The notes beneath the pieces are model-generated. The model saw only the letters and a list, made by a program, of their open reading frames with translations. It was not told the DNA's origin and searched no databases. 64,000 nucleotides of DNA from JAAYYY01 sp964602995 (lineage in GTDB: Bacteria > Chloroflexota > Anaerolineae > Promineifilales > Promineifilaceae), in assembly GCA_964602995.1 (NCBI GenBank), contig CAZRTM010000005.1:9243-73242 (forward strand), in the 5' to 3' direction. Of this stretch, positions 54,991-64,000 are shown one piece after another. The translations under genes were made by a program, and so were the position numbers. How positions within the stretch are numbered: the first letter of the stretch is position 1; the number at the start of each line of letters is the position of its first letter.

Positions 54991-56370
54991 ATGAGCGAAA
55001 AGAAGTACCATTTCTGGATCACCGGATGCCAGATGAATTATGCCGACGCACGGCGTGTGGCGACCCAGCTAGAGAAGGTTGGGTACCGGTCCACACCCAG
55101 CGCCGAAGATGCGGACGTGATCGTGCTGGAGACTTGCACGGTGCGCCAGCAGTCGGAAGATAAGACGTATAACAAACTGCACGCGTTGCGACCGCTGAAG
55201 GAAGCCAATCCTGAGAAGACGATTGCGGTGATGGGCTGTGTGGTTGGCGTGCGGGGCAATGAGAAGCTGTCTAAGGCGTTCCCCTTTGTCGATGTCTTTA
55301 TGGAACCGGCCAGCGATGGCAGCCCGCTCATCTCACACCTGATGCAAAGCGACGCTGTGCAGATGGAGCAATCAGATACGGTACAGAGACACCAGTTGCA
55401 GGATGGTGCGGTGATTTTGCCCGTGGAGCAGCGGGGTAGTATGGTTTCGGCCCCTGTGGCTATCGTGTACGGCTGCTCACATGCCTGCACCTTCTGCATC
55501 ATTCCCCAGAAGCGCGGCAAGGAGCGTACGCGCCCCATTGGCTCGATTGTAGCTGAGGTGCGGTCCCTGGTGCAGCAGGGTGTGAAAGAGGTGGTGTTGC
55601 TGGGCCAGATTGTGGACCGCTATGGCTACGACGTGCCCGATGGGCCGGACCTGGCCGACCTGCTGCGGGCTGTGAACGGGGTTGACGGGTTGGAGCGGAT
55701 CCGCTTCCTGACCAGCCACCCCAACTATCTGACCGACAAAATTTTGTACGCTGTGCGCGATCTGCCTAAAGTGATGCCGCAGATTGAAGTGCCGGTGCAG
55801 GCAGGTGATGACGAGGTGCTGGAGAGAATGCGCCGTGGCTATACGGCCAACCAGTACCGCGAGCTGGTGGCGCGTATCCGGGACATTGTGCCCGATGCTG
55901 CGGTGCATTGTGACATCATCGTCGGCTTCTCCGGTGAAACGGCAGAACAGTTCCAGAAGACGTATGATTTGCTGGAAGAGCTGCGGCTGGACAAGATCCA
56001 TCTGGCTCGCTATAGCCCGCGCCCGGGCACGGTCAGCGCTCGCAAGCTGGAAGATGACGTGCCGGATGAGGAAAAGTGGCGTCGCTTCCACCTGATTGAA
56101 GAGCTAAACGAGCGGATTTCGGAAGAGAAGATGAGTGAATACCTGGGCCAGACCGTGCCGGTGTTGGTCGAGGACAGCCGCAAGAAACGGTGGTACGGGC
56201 GTGATCCCCGTGGCAAACTGGTCTTCTTTGCCGATGAGCGCGAGTTGCGCGGCGAGGTGGTCGATGTGCGGGTGACGCACACGGGCGCCTGGAGTATGTC
56301 TGGAGTGCCGGCAGACCTTGCTGAGCCAGAGCCGGAACCGGTGGCAAGCATCCCACTCACCGTACTTTGA
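54991..56370 (+). CDS. miaB: tRNA-2-methylthio-N6-dimethylallyladenosine synthase MiaB
   Basis: 459 residues. N-terminal UPF0004 domain KYHFWITGCQMNYADARRVATQLEKVGY, with the other cluster cysteines in LETCTVRQQSEDK and AVMGCVVG. The radical-SAM motif is in VYGCSHACTFCIIPQKRGKERTRP (CxxxCxxC). EVVLLGQIVDRYGYD and LPKVMPQIEVPVQAGDDEVLERMRRGYT follow. The C-terminal TRAM domain begins about YLGQTVPVLVEDSRKKRWYGRD. It methylthiolates i6A37 in tRNA; MiaB fits better than RimO or MtaB because of the GCQMN start and the TRAM end. A short Pro/Glu tail ends it. Confidence 0.93.
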   Translation: MSEKKYHFWITGCQMNYADARRVATQLEKVGYRSTPSAEDADVIVLETCTVRQQSEDKTYNKLHALRPLKEANPEKTIAVMGCVVGVRGNEKLSKAFPFVDVFMEPASDGSPLISHLMQSDAVQMEQSDTVQRHQLQDGAVILPVEQRGSMVSAPVAIVYGCSHACTFCIIPQKRGKERTRPIGSIVAEVRSLVQQGVKEVVLLGQIVDRYGYDVPDGPDLADLLRAVNGVDGLERIRFLTSHPNYLTDKILYAVRDLPKVMPQIEVPVQAGDDEVLERMRRGYTANQYRELVARIRDIVPDAAVHCDIIVGFSGETAEQFQKTYDLLEELRLDKIHLARYSPRPGTVSARKLEDDVPDEEKWRRFHLIEELNERISEEKMSEYLGQTVPVLVEDSRKKRWYGRDPRGKLVFFADERELRGEVVDVRVTHTGAWSMSGVPADLAEPEPEPVASIPLTVL

Positions 56371-56420
56371 TGGCAACCTCATAACATATATAGAGCAGTC
56401 AGGAAATCGGCCAGGACATC

Positions 56421-57611
56421 ATGAGACAAATCCTGATTCTAGAAGCGGACGAAGAGTATGCGGCGGAGCTTGCTTCTGCCATTCGAGCACGGGGAGAATT
56501 TGAGCCTGTCCTGGCCGAGACGGTCCGTGAAGCATATCTGCTGACGGCAAGTCAGGCGCCAGAGCTGGTGTTCATTCCCCTCCTGGACGCAGAGAATGTG
56601 ATACGCTCGTTGCGCAGCCTGCACGAGCAGTTGCCCATTGTGGTGCTCTTGCCCGAAAAGGACGCCGCGTTGCCCGATGGCCTGAGTGACGCCGTGCAGG
56701 ATGTGGTTGTGAAAGCGGATATCCTCGATGCGCTCCCCGATCTGCTGGACGGTGTGATGGCTCAGCCACAGAGCTTATCCGGCGCGGACGAGGTTGAAGT
56801 TGAGCCTGAGGCTGAAGCTGCTCCGTTTCACGATGATGCGGGGGACGATGAGCTGCCTGCAGAACCGGCCGATTTGCTGAAACGGCTGGCACAGCGCGAC
56901 CGTGTGCTGGCAGCGTTGCTCTCCGACAGGTATGGGATGCAGGAGCACAGCGGGACGTTGGAAGAGGAGCAGTTGCACGTTATCCACGAGCGCATTATGG
57001 AAACGTGGCGAGAAGAGAATTCGGCTCTGCTGCAATTCATTCGCCTGCGTAGCCGCAGCGACGACCTCATGCTCTATTCGCGCCCGGCCGGCGAAGGGCG
57101 GCTGTTGACGGTGGTTGCGCGGCCTGACCTACGGTTGGATGAGCTGCGCGAGTATACAACTGCCATTGTCAGGAAGCTGGGCGGCAAGCCAGCGAGTCTG
57201 CCGGACGGTGGGCAGGAAGCAGTGGAGATGCCTGCCGGTGGCGATGAGGAGATTGCACCGGAAGCCACCCACGCCTCCCACGCGCTGGTCTGGAGCCCGC
57301 TGCGCCCACTGCCGGGGATGTGGCAAATTGCATTGCGACGGTCACTGGAACGCATCGCGGGAGCGAGTGGGTATCAGCTGCACCACCTGCTTGTGGATGC
57401 CCAGCTCGTGCATATTGTCGTCACTGCGCCGGCCGCGACCAAGAGCGCCGCGCTGGTTCACATCTTTAAGCACGGCGCTGAAGAGGAAATCCGCCAGCAG
57501 TTTGGTGTTGACACCCAGTTGTGGGCTAAAGGTTACTATGCCGCGGAGGGAGATGAACCGCTCAGTGACGCTGAATTACGCCTCTTCCTCGGCTCCACAA
57601 CACCGGCCTGA
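56421..57611 (+). CDS. pseudo-receiver protein with C-terminal domesticated IS200/TnpA-like domain
   Basis: 396 residues. Residues 1-115 fold like a response-regulator receiver (QILILEADEEYAAELASAIRARG, LPIVVLLPEKDAA), but the phospho-acceptor position in PELVFIP is Pro53, not Asp. An acidic linker (about 120-150) and a helical/roadblock-like middle (about 150-255, LYSRPAGEGRLLTVVARPDLRLDEL) follow. Residues about 285-392 line up with IS200/IS605 TnpA: HALVWSPLRPLP, LHHLLVDAQLVHIVV where the HUH motif has become L-V-H (His331 kept), ALVHIFKHGAEEEIRQQFG, LWAKGYY and LRLFL, where the catalytic Tyr is absent. It is therefore probably an inactive, recruited DNA-binding domain. It lies between miaB and polA with a normal ribosome context. 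Confidence 0.6.
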   Translation: MRQILILEADEEYAAELASAIRARGEFEPVLAETVREAYLLTASQAPELVFIPLLDAENVIRSLRSLHEQLPIVVLLPEKDAALPDGLSDAVQDVVVKADILDALPDLLDGVMAQPQSLSGADEVEVEPEAEAAPFHDDAGDDELPAEPADLLKRLAQRDRVLAALLSDRYGMQEHSGTLEEEQLHVIHERIMETWREENSALLQFIRLRSRSDDLMLYSRPAGEGRLLTVVARPDLRLDELREYTTAIVRKLGGKPASLPDGGQEAVEMPAGGDEEIAPEATHASHALVWSPLRPLPGMWQIALRRSLERIAGASGYQLHHLLVDAQLVHIVVTAPAATKSAALVHIFKHGAEEEIRQQFGVDTQLWAKGYYAAEGDEPLSDAELRLFLGSTTPA

Positions 57612-57711
57612 CAGCAGCGCGGCGAAGGCTCAGACTCAAACGATTTTCTCGTTTCCCTCTTCTGCAAAGCGCCTAACAGCGCCCGTTCTCCAATGCGAAA
57701 TAGAATAAATG

Positions 57712-57720
57712 TGCTATAAT
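57712..57720 (+). promoter_or_regulatory. extended -10 promoter of polA
   Basis: TGCTATAAT (57712-57720) is an extended -10 (TGnTATAAT); no good -35 is visible. It lies 111 bases before polA. The 220-base region 57612-57831 shows no gene. Confidence 0.5.
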
Positions 57721-57831
57721 TGACCTGTTTGAGCGTCACTATTTCCAGCACTCTGCTGTTCCAACGACAACCATCTTCATTTCAGATCACCGGCCGTTTT
57801 GACAGGCGATTAACCAAAGGAAAATATCAGG

Positions 57832-60615
57832 ATGAACGACGATAGACTTGTGTTAATTGATGGGCACGCCTTAGCCTATCGCGTCTTTTACGCCTTACCG
57901 GTGGACGCTTTCACGACCAAGAGTGGAGAGCCGACCAATGCGACCTATGGTTTCGCCCGCACGCTAATGGATTTGATGTTCGACGGGCAGCCGCCGAAAT
58001 ACCTCGCCGTTGCCTTTGATAAGGGGCTGACGTTCCGCGATGAGCTGTATGAGGATTACAAGGGGACGCGGGAAAAGATGCCGGATGAGCTGGATATACA
58101 GCTCACCCGAATCCGACAACTGGTGGAAACGTTCAACATTCCAGTGCTGGAGCTGGATGGCTATGAGGCGGATGATGTGTTAGGCACCATCGCGCAACAG
58201 GCGAAAGAGCAAAATGTCCATGTGCACATCTTGACCGGCGACCGAGACCTGCTGCAACTGGTGGATGAGAATACGACGGTGGAGCTGCCCCCAAGCCGCT
58301 ACGAAAGAGACGCGTCGATTTACGATATCAATGCGGTGCGCGAGAGGTATGGGCTGGACCCGAAACAGATCGTCGACCTCAAGGCCCTGATGGGTGATAG
58401 CAGTGACAATATCCCTGGCGTCCCCGGTGTGGGCGAGAAGACGGCGACCACGCTGCTGCAAAAGTATGGCAACCTGGATGCGATTTACGAACACCTGGAC
58501 GAGATTCAGACCCGCTTCCGCAACAAGTTGGAGGAAGGTCGCGAGAGCGCTTTTCTGAGCCGCGAGCTGGCGCGCATTCACACCGATGCGCCGATTGAAC
58601 TGGATATCGAGGCCTGCCTCACCCAGGAATTTGAGCCTAAAGCGGTGTTGGAGCTGTTCCAGGAGCTGGAGTTCCGTTCGCTGACGGGCCGGCTGGCCGA
58701 TTCGCTGGACCAGGTGCCCTCGCTTTCTGACCGCCCACCGACGGATGTGCACATAGTGCGCACAGAAGAGGAGCTGGCGGCGCTGAAGAAGAAGTTGGAA
58801 GCGGCCGAGCAGATTAGCTTTGACGTGGAGACGACGTCGTTAGACAAGATGTCAGCCGAGCTGGTTGGTATCTGTCTCAGCGTGGAACCGCCAGAGGCTT
58901 TCTACGTGCCGGTAGGCCATATGGCAGGCGAAGGGCAGAACGAAAGCGGGCAGATGTCGCTCTTTGGCGGCGAAGTGAAGCTGGCAGAAGGGCAGTTGCC
59001 GCTGGAGATGATTATCGAAGCGTTGCGGCCGGCACTGACTGACCCCGATATTCCCAAGATTGCGCATAACGCCAAGTATGATTATATGGTCCTGGCTCGC
59101 TATGGGTTGGAGGTGGAGCCAATCACGATGGATACGATGATTGCCGAATGGCTTACCGATCCATCCAGCAAATTTATGGGGCTGAAGGGGCTGGCGAGCC
59201 ATCGCCTGGGCGTGCAGATGACGGAGATTACGGACCTGATTGGGACGGGACGCAATCAGAAGACGATGGCCGAGCTGCCGATTGAAGAAGTGGCTCCCTA
59301 TGGCGCGGCCGATGCCGATATGACGTTGCGTTTGGTGAAACCGCTGCGGGAAGAGATTGAGCGCAAGGGGCTGGAACGGGTTCTGGAAATTGAAATGCCC
59401 TTGCTCGCCGTTCTGTCCAGCATGGAGCAGGAAGGGGTGGCCATTGACCGCGACTTCTTTGCCCAGATGTCGGAGGAGCTGGCGGAGCGGCTGGAAGGTC
59501 TGGAGAAACAGATTTACGAAATAGCCGGGCACCCCTTTAATATCAACTCCACCCAGCAGTTGAGCGATGTGCTGTTCGGCGAGCTAAAGCTGCCCCACCG
59601 TGGCCTGCGCAAGACGAAGAGCGGCTCTTATTCGACGGCAGCGGACGTATTGGAAGCGCTGCGCGAATCAGATGAAACGGGCATCATTGACCTGATCCTG
59701 GAATATCGCGAGCTGGGCAAGCTGAAGAGCACCTACGTGGATGCGCTGCCGGGGATGGTGAACGAAGAAACGGGCCGCATTCACAGCAGCTTTAACCAGA
59801 CCGGTACGGTGACCGGGCGCATTGCCAGCAACTCGCCTAATCTGCAGAACATTCCAGTGCGTACGGAGGTGGGCCAGAAGATACGCAAAGGCTTCATCTC
59901 TCGCCCCGGCTGGCTGTTCCTGGCGGCCGACTATTCGCAGGTTGAGCTGCGCATCCTGGCCCATATCTCGCAAGATGAAGCGTTGCTCGAGGCTTTCCGC
60001 AAGGATCAGGACGTCCACCGCGCGACGGCTGCTGCTGTCTATGGCATTTCCTTAGATGAGGTAACGTTCCAGCAGCGGCAATTTGCTAAGAACGTCAACT
60101 TTGGCCTGATTTACGGCATGGGGCCTTATCGCCTGGCACGTGAATCTGGTCTGACACTGGCGGAGGCTGAGAATTATATCGAGGAGTATTTCGAACGGTT
60201 CCCTGGCATTGAGAGTTACCTGCAGGAGACGAAGCAGCAGGCGCGTGAGAAGGGATATGTGGAGACGTTGTTTGGACGCCGCCGTTACTTCCCCATCTTC
60301 CAGGCGCGCAACCGCGCCAATCGCCAGATGGTAGCGCGGGCCGAGCGCGAGGCGATTAATCACCCCATTCAGGGCACGGCAGCAGATATCATCAAGATTG
60401 CCATGATCCGCTTACACCGCCAACTGCGGGAGAAAGGCTACCGCGCGCGTATGATTTTGCAGATTCACGACGAGCTACTTCTGGAGGTGCCCGAAGAAGA
60501 GCTGGATGAGGTCAGAGAGCTTGTCGTTTCCACCATGAGCAACGCTTTCAAGCTGGATGTGCCGCTGAAAGTGGAAGTGAGCACCGGTAAGAACTGGCTG
60601 GAGTTGAAAGAGTAG
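57832..60615 (+). CDS. polA: DNA polymerase I
   Basis: 927 residues, all three domains. The 5'-nuclease (1-290) has LIDGHALAYRVFYAL, LELDGYEADDVLGTIA, TGDRDLLQLVDE and DLKALMGDSSDNIPGVPGVGEKTA. The 3'-5' exonuclease has FDVETTSLDKMSAELVGICLS with the DxE pair, and its later NAKYDYMVLARYGLE, YGAADADMTLRL residues also appear intact, so proofreading is likely retained. Polymerase motifs A (LAADYSQVELRILAHIS), B (RQFAKNVNFGLIYGMG) and C (QIHDELLLEVP) are canonical. It performs Okazaki fragment maturation and repair. Confidence 0.98.
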   Translation: MNDDRLVLIDGHALAYRVFYALPVDAFTTKSGEPTNATYGFARTLMDLMFDGQPPKYLAVAFDKGLTFRDELYEDYKGTREKMPDELDIQLTRIRQLVETFNIPVLELDGYEADDVLGTIAQQAKEQNVHVHILTGDRDLLQLVDENTTVELPPSRYERDASIYDINAVRERYGLDPKQIVDLKALMGDSSDNIPGVPGVGEKTATTLLQKYGNLDAIYEHLDEIQTRFRNKLEEGRESAFLSRELARIHTDAPIELDIEACLTQEFEPKAVLELFQELEFRSLTGRLADSLDQVPSLSDRPPTDVHIVRTEEELAALKKKLEAAEQISFDVETTSLDKMSAELVGICLSVEPPEAFYVPVGHMAGEGQNESGQMSLFGGEVKLAEGQLPLEMIIEALRPALTDPDIPKIAHNAKYDYMVLARYGLEVEPITMDTMIAEWLTDPSSKFMGLKGLASHRLGVQMTEITDLIGTGRNQKTMAELPIEEVAPYGAADADMTLRLVKPLREEIERKGLERVLEIEMPLLAVLSSMEQEGVAIDRDFFAQMSEELAERLEGLEKQIYEIAGHPFNINSTQQLSDVLFGELKLPHRGLRKTKSGSYSTAADVLEALRESDETGIIDLILEYRELGKLKSTYVDALPGMVNEETGRIHSSFNQTGTVTGRIASNSPNLQNIPVRTEVGQKIRKGFISRPGWLFLAADYSQVELRILAHISQDEALLEAFRKDQDVHRATAAAVYGISLDEVTFQQRQFAKNVNFGLIYGMGPYRLARESGLTLAEAENYIEEYFERFPGIESYLQETKQQAREKGYVETLFGRRRYFPIFQARNRANRQMVARAEREAINHPIQGTAADIIKIAMIRLHRQLREKGYRARMILQIHDELLLEVPEEELDEVRELVVSTMSNAFKLDVPLKVEVSTGKNWLELKE

Positions 60616-60627
60616 GGACATGGACAG

Positions 60628-62697
60628 GTGCAAAAGACGGTCACAGCGTTAGCGAGGCGGCTCTGGTCGAACTTCGACCGGCTCTCAGAGAAAGAGCGCG
60701 GCTGGCACCTCGTTGAGCTGGCGAGTATCGTAATCAGCCTGCCATTGGTGCTGATCAGCAGCATCTGGCTGGCCATGGCCACTGACCTGGAGCTATTACA
60801 GCGTCAGTGGCCTGTTTTCTTGCTGCTGCTACTGATGGGGTTTCTACTGTCCCGCATTTCATTCTTTCAGATTATGGGCTGGCAGGCGGGAAGCTATTCT
60901 TATAACAGCAGCGATCTCGAAAATATTGTCGTTGCCACCGGCATCTTTATACTGGGACCTTCTGCAGTTTGGGTTCATTTCTTCAGCCGTCTGTTTTACT
61001 TTCTGACCAGGTTTCCACGTCTGGGCGATCGTGTCGGGCGCCTGAACTGGTTCCGCAACTTGCTTTTCAATCTGTGGACCGGTAATGTGAGCCTGTTAGT
61101 AGCGGCGCTGATATATGAGGCGGCCGGTGGCATTGTCCCGCCGCCAGGTCTTACTCTAAACACGCTTGGCGCCGGACTGCTTGCCTTGGTGGTAGAGTTC
61201 TCGTTAAGTTTCCTTTTCCTCTGGGCGCTGCTCTGGTTGCACGTGGTCCTTATGCCCCCAGGGGAGCAGAAGCTGCTCGCAGGACGGATGGGGGAGACGA
61301 TGCGCTTCTTTGTTCTGGCCGGCGTGCCGTCGTTGTTTGCTTTGCTGGCGGCTCCTATATACGGACAGATGGGAACTATGGCGCTGCTCTTCTTTTTCCT
61401 GGGCGCATTAGGAGTTAGTCTGTTGGCGCGGAACCTGAGCAGCGCTGCTGTTCTGAGCCAGCAGCAGCGGCGCCAGTTTGCGCAGCTAGAAGCGTTGGGA
61501 CGGGAGATTATCGCCAGCAAGCCGGATGCAAGCGACTTGCCGTCTTTGCTGGCGGGCTTCATGCCGCGCACATTCGACTATGACCAGGCAGAGGTCCGCT
61601 TGTTCACCGGCGACGTGCTACTCCATTCTATGCCCAATGGCAGTGAGATTGACGAAAGTGTCTGGGAGTGGAGCAAGAACCACCCGCAGGCCGTCGTGTG
61701 TGAAGCAGGTGAGCCGTTACCCTGGGCCGAGGGCTATGCTGAACACAACCTGCTGTTAGTGCCTATTATTGAGTCCGAAAAGCGTGAGACAGCGCCGCTA
61801 CCGTTGGGCGCTATTTTTCTGGGTTCGCGCGGTCTCTCGCGTACGATGACCTTCCGCGCATCGCTGACTGCCTTACAGGTACTGGCGGCTCAAATATCGT
61901 CTACGTTGCAGCGGGCTGAGGCTCATGCCCGTGAGCTGGCTTTTGAGCGGGTGGCCCAAGAGCTGGCCTTTGCACGTCAGATTCAGGAGAGTTTCTTGCC
62001 TGCCGATGTGCCGCAACGGCCAGGGTGGGAGATTGCGGCCATGCTGCAACCAGCTCGTACTACGTCTGGCGATTTCTACGACGTGTTTGAGCTTGACGAA
62101 GAAAAGGTAGGTCTGCTCATCGCCGATGTTGCCGATAAGGGGCTGGGCGCAGCGATGTTTATGGCCTTCAGCCGCACTCTGTTACGAACGTATGCCCAGA
62201 GCAACCCGAGCGGGCCGCACACTGTGTTTAGAGCGGTTAACGAACGTATTCTGGCCGACTCCCACAATAATATGTTCGTCACTGTTTTTTATGGGGTCCT
62301 GGATACGAAGAGTGGTTGCCTGACCTATGCCAATGCCGGTCACAACCCACCATTGTTGGTGGGCAATGAAGAAGCGCCGCACTTTCTGTCAAAAACCGGC
62401 ATTCCGCTGGGTATTGATGAAGAAGCGCGTTGGACGAGCGAAGAAGTAACACTGGGAGCCGGTGAAACGCTGTTGCTCTATACCGATGGTGTGACTGAGG
62501 CGTATCGAGCTGATTACGAAATGTTTGGCGCAGAGCGACTTTGCCAGCTAGTACGGCAGCGACACGGTATGGCAGCGACGGAATTGCAGCAGGTCATTTT
62601 GCAGGAGGTATGGCAATTTACCGGGAGCCACCCACAGGCAGATGATATTACGACATTGGTGCTGAGGCGCACCGCCGCGAACGAACAGACCGGATGA
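60628..62697 (+). CDS. multi-pass membrane PP2C phosphatase, SpoIIE/RsbU type
   Basis: 689 residues from GTG 60628. A membrane half with about seven hydrophobic segments (residues 30-285, for example VVALIYEAAGG-like helices and LFALLAAPIYGQMGTMALLFFFLGALGVSLLA) is followed by a GAF-like domain (about 300-430). A linker helix ELAFARQIQESFLPADVP leads to the PP2C domain with metal Asp in ARTTSGDFYDV and LLIADVADKGLGAAMFMAFSRTLL, YANAGHNPPLLV, LLYTDGVTEAYR and HPQADDITTLVLRR. Family members dephosphorylate anti-anti-sigma factors in partner-switching stress systems. No STAS or anti-sigma gene is adjacent, so the target is unknown. The start is 12 bases after polA. Confidence 0.92.
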   Translation: MQKTVTALARRLWSNFDRLSEKERGWHLVELASIVISLPLVLISSIWLAMATDLELLQRQWPVFLLLLLMGFLLSRISFFQIMGWQAGSYSYNSSDLENIVVATGIFILGPSAVWVHFFSRLFYFLTRFPRLGDRVGRLNWFRNLLFNLWTGNVSLLVAALIYEAAGGIVPPPGLTLNTLGAGLLALVVEFSLSFLFLWALLWLHVVLMPPGEQKLLAGRMGETMRFFVLAGVPSLFALLAAPIYGQMGTMALLFFFLGALGVSLLARNLSSAAVLSQQQRRQFAQLEALGREIIASKPDASDLPSLLAGFMPRTFDYDQAEVRLFTGDVLLHSMPNGSEIDESVWEWSKNHPQAVVCEAGEPLPWAEGYAEHNLLLVPIIESEKRETAPLPLGAIFLGSRGLSRTMTFRASLTALQVLAAQISSTLQRAEAHARELAFERVAQELAFARQIQESFLPADVPQRPGWEIAAMLQPARTTSGDFYDVFELDEEKVGLLIADVADKGLGAAMFMAFSRTLLRTYAQSNPSGPHTVFRAVNERILADSHNNMFVTVFYGVLDTKSGCLTYANAGHNPPLLVGNEEAPHFLSKTGIPLGIDEEARWTSEEVTLGAGETLLLYTDGVTEAYRADYEMFGAERLCQLVRQRHGMAATELQQVILQEVWQFTGSHPQADDITTLVLRRTAANEQTG

Positions 62698-62786
62698 GAG
62701 CTGTGGTAGCCGGTTTGCACCTGCTCTCTACTATCCATATTATCTGCCATCGCCGTGGCGAGTAATGGAACTTGAAGGAAATGAAA

Positions 62787-64000
62787 ATGAAAATTATCAA
62801 ATTGTTGGGAGTCGTGCTCATCTTGCTGCTATTCGCGGTGGCCTGTACCGAGGAGCTTCCACAAGTAACCCCCGAACTGGCTGCGACCGAACCTGCTGCT
62901 ATCGCTACGGACACGGTGCAACCGGCTGGCGAATCAGAGCCGGTGGCAACGCCCTCTGCAGAAGGCGCGCCCTCTGCAGAAGGCGCGCCCTCCGCAGAAA
63001 GCAGCGCCCCAACGCCTGAAATAACGCCTGCAACGCCTACTGAAGAGACGACAGCCCCCACAGAAGGGCCGGTGACTGCGGCGCTGCCGGACCCTTCACT
63101 GTTTGACGTGGGTTGGAATGAGCGCGAGATCTTCCGCGATGGTCTGGTGGAGCAGGCGCAGGGTGTACTGGACGAATTGCCGGGCGCGACCGTGTACCAT
63201 ATAGACGTGGCCCTCAGCGCTGATTTCACCCGGCTGGAAGGCGTTCAGGAAGCATACTATACCAACCGCGAAGAGGTGGCGCTGGAAGAGCTTTACCTGC
63301 GCCTTTTCCCCAACCTGGCCGGGGGCCAGACGGACGTGACGTCGGTGACGGTGAATGGCGTGGTGGTGGAGCCGTCGTTTGAGCTGCAAGAGAGCGCCAT
63401 GCGCGTGCCGTTGACGCCGGCGCTGCAGCCGGGCGACTCTATTGTTCTTGGTCTGACCTATACGGTGACCATTCCAACAGAGGGCGGCGGGAATTATGGC
63501 ACTTTCGTCTTTAGCAATGAGATTCTGGCATTGGCCCATTTCTATCCGATGATTGCTGTCTATGATGATGAGGGATGGAACGTGGAGATCGCCCCCGAAA
63601 GCGGCGATGTGGTGTACGCCGATAGCAGTTTCTACATAGTGCGCGTCACTGCACCGCGCAGCCTGCAGATCGTTGGCTCGGGGATTGCCATCGGCAGCGG
63701 TGATGACGGAGAGCGGCAGGAAGTGACCTTCGTCATTGGACCGGCGCGCGACTTTTATCTGGTGGCCAGCGAGGGATTCGAGGTGGTGCAGGCGCAGGTT
63801 GGGGAGACCACGGTCAATAGCTATGCCTTTCCGGAGGTTGCGCCGGCATCGATGGAGGCAGTTCAGTACACAATTGATGCGATGAATAGCTTCAACAACC
63901 GCATCGGTCCCTATCCCTATACAGAGTTTGACATTGTGAGCACGGCGACACAGGCGCTGGGGGTGGAGTATCCGGGTGTTGTGGCCATTAATCAGGAGCT
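62787..64000 (+). CDS. M1-type peptidase-like lipoprotein, truncated by the window end
   Basis: 404 codons are visible from ATG 62787, which has AAGGA seven bases upstream (ATG 62781 is too close). Lipoprotein signal LGVVLILLLFAVACTEE, then a Pro/Thr/Ala spacer with three GAPSAE-like repeats (18-bp units around 62950-63000). The mature part resembles the N-terminal beta domain of M1 aminopeptidases (YTNREEVALEELYLRLFPNLAG) and runs into RIGPYPYTEFDIVSTATQALGVEYPGVVAINQE, the strand that precedes the active site in that family. The HExxH zinc site would lie beyond the window. Likely a membrane-anchored peptidase or an inactive relative. Confidence 0.8.
   Translation, partial: MKIIKLLGVVLILLLFAVACTEELPQVTPELAATEPAAIATDTVQPAGESEPVATPSAEGAPSAEGAPSAESSAPTPEITPATPTEETTAPTEGPVTAALPDPSLFDVGWNEREIFRDGLVEQAQGVLDELPGATVYHIDVALSADFTRLEGVQEAYYTNREEVALEELYLRLFPNLAGGQTDVTSVTVNGVVVEPSFELQESAMRVPLTPALQPGDSIVLGLTYTVTIPTEGGGNYGTFVFSNEILALAHFYPMIAVYDDEGWNVEIAPESGDVVYADSSFYIVRVTAPRSLQIVGSGIAIGSGDDGERQEVTFVIGPARDFYLVASEGFEVVQAQVGETTVNSYAFPEVAPASMEAVQYTIDAMNSFNNRIGPYPYTEFDIVSTATQALGVEYPGVVAINQE

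Noticed and set aside
56700..57611. active IS200/IS605 insertion sequence
   Set aside because: There are no flanking hairpin ends or tnpB, the frame is fused to a receiver domain, and the HUH and Tyr positions are not intact.

Overview
The window is a draft-quality stretch of bacterial chromosome, with five runs of exactly 100 N that are scaffold gaps. It is dense, moderately GC-rich and mostly housekeeping. The gene content suggests a member of Chloroflexota, near the Anaerolineae / Promineofilum group. The reasons are: an hrcA-grpE-dnaK-dnaJ-prmA heat-shock operon behind a CIRCE element; many Thr/Pro-rich lipoproteins and single-TM envelope proteins with no outer-membrane or LPS genes; a secreted glycosidase with an LWLPLI-type linker after its signal peptide; a baseplate-J-like membrane protein beside ruvX-mltG; and a split Cas4-like pair. 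The phylum assignment is inference, because no rRNA gene is present.

Layout. 1-4.9 kb: methyltransferase, YceI protein and a divergent TetR regulator sharing two operators, secreted clan GH-A glycosidase, GNAT acetyltransferase. 5-10.1 kb: OsmC, secD-secF, a lipoprotein translationally coupled to secF, a zinc alcohol dehydrogenase. 10.1-11.2 kb: two membrane-anchored halves of a Cas4/RecB-like nuclease, then a gap. 11.2-18.4 kb: hisS, nadK, a TPR/zinc-finger membrane protein, recN, typA. 18.4-22.3 kb: S41 peptidase (minus) diverging from two exopolysaccharide genes. 22.4-28.7 kb: the heat-shock operon. 28.7-33.4 kb (minus): infA, rpsU, rpsA with a long attenuator-like leader, a DUF1028 protein, a pseudouridine synthase, scpB. 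33.5-37.7 kb: M20 peptidase, isoaspartyl peptidase, tRNA-Asn, gpmI. 37.7-45.4 kb: envelope cluster with baseplate-J-like protein, ruvX, mltG, a shortened solute-binding lipoprotein, a coiled-coil membrane protein, and a TPR-SLT lytic transglycosylase. 45.4-52.8 kb: three tandem paralogues of an unrecognised single-TM family. 52.9-64 kb: FAD oxidase, methyltransferase, miaB, a pseudo-receiver protein ending in a domesticated IS200-type domain, polA, a membrane SpoIIE-type phosphatase, and the start of an M1-like peptidase lipoprotein.

Best candidates for something undescribed are three. (1) The Cas4-like enzyme divided into two polypeptides (10174-10989): each half has its own TM segment, and the four FeS cysteines are shared 1+3 between them, with no CRISPR in sight. 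(2) The protein at 56421-57611, a receiver domain lacking its phospho-Asp joined to an IS200/TnpA-like fold that has lost one HUH histidine and the catalytic tyrosine. (3) The triplicated envelope family at 45455-52827, with a conserved cytoplasmic FEW(Q/E)T tail. The regulatory sites that can be read directly are a YceI promoter with an operator inside its spacer, the CIRCE element, an rpsA leader with promoter and terminator-like hairpin, and a hairpin just upstream of dnaJ.
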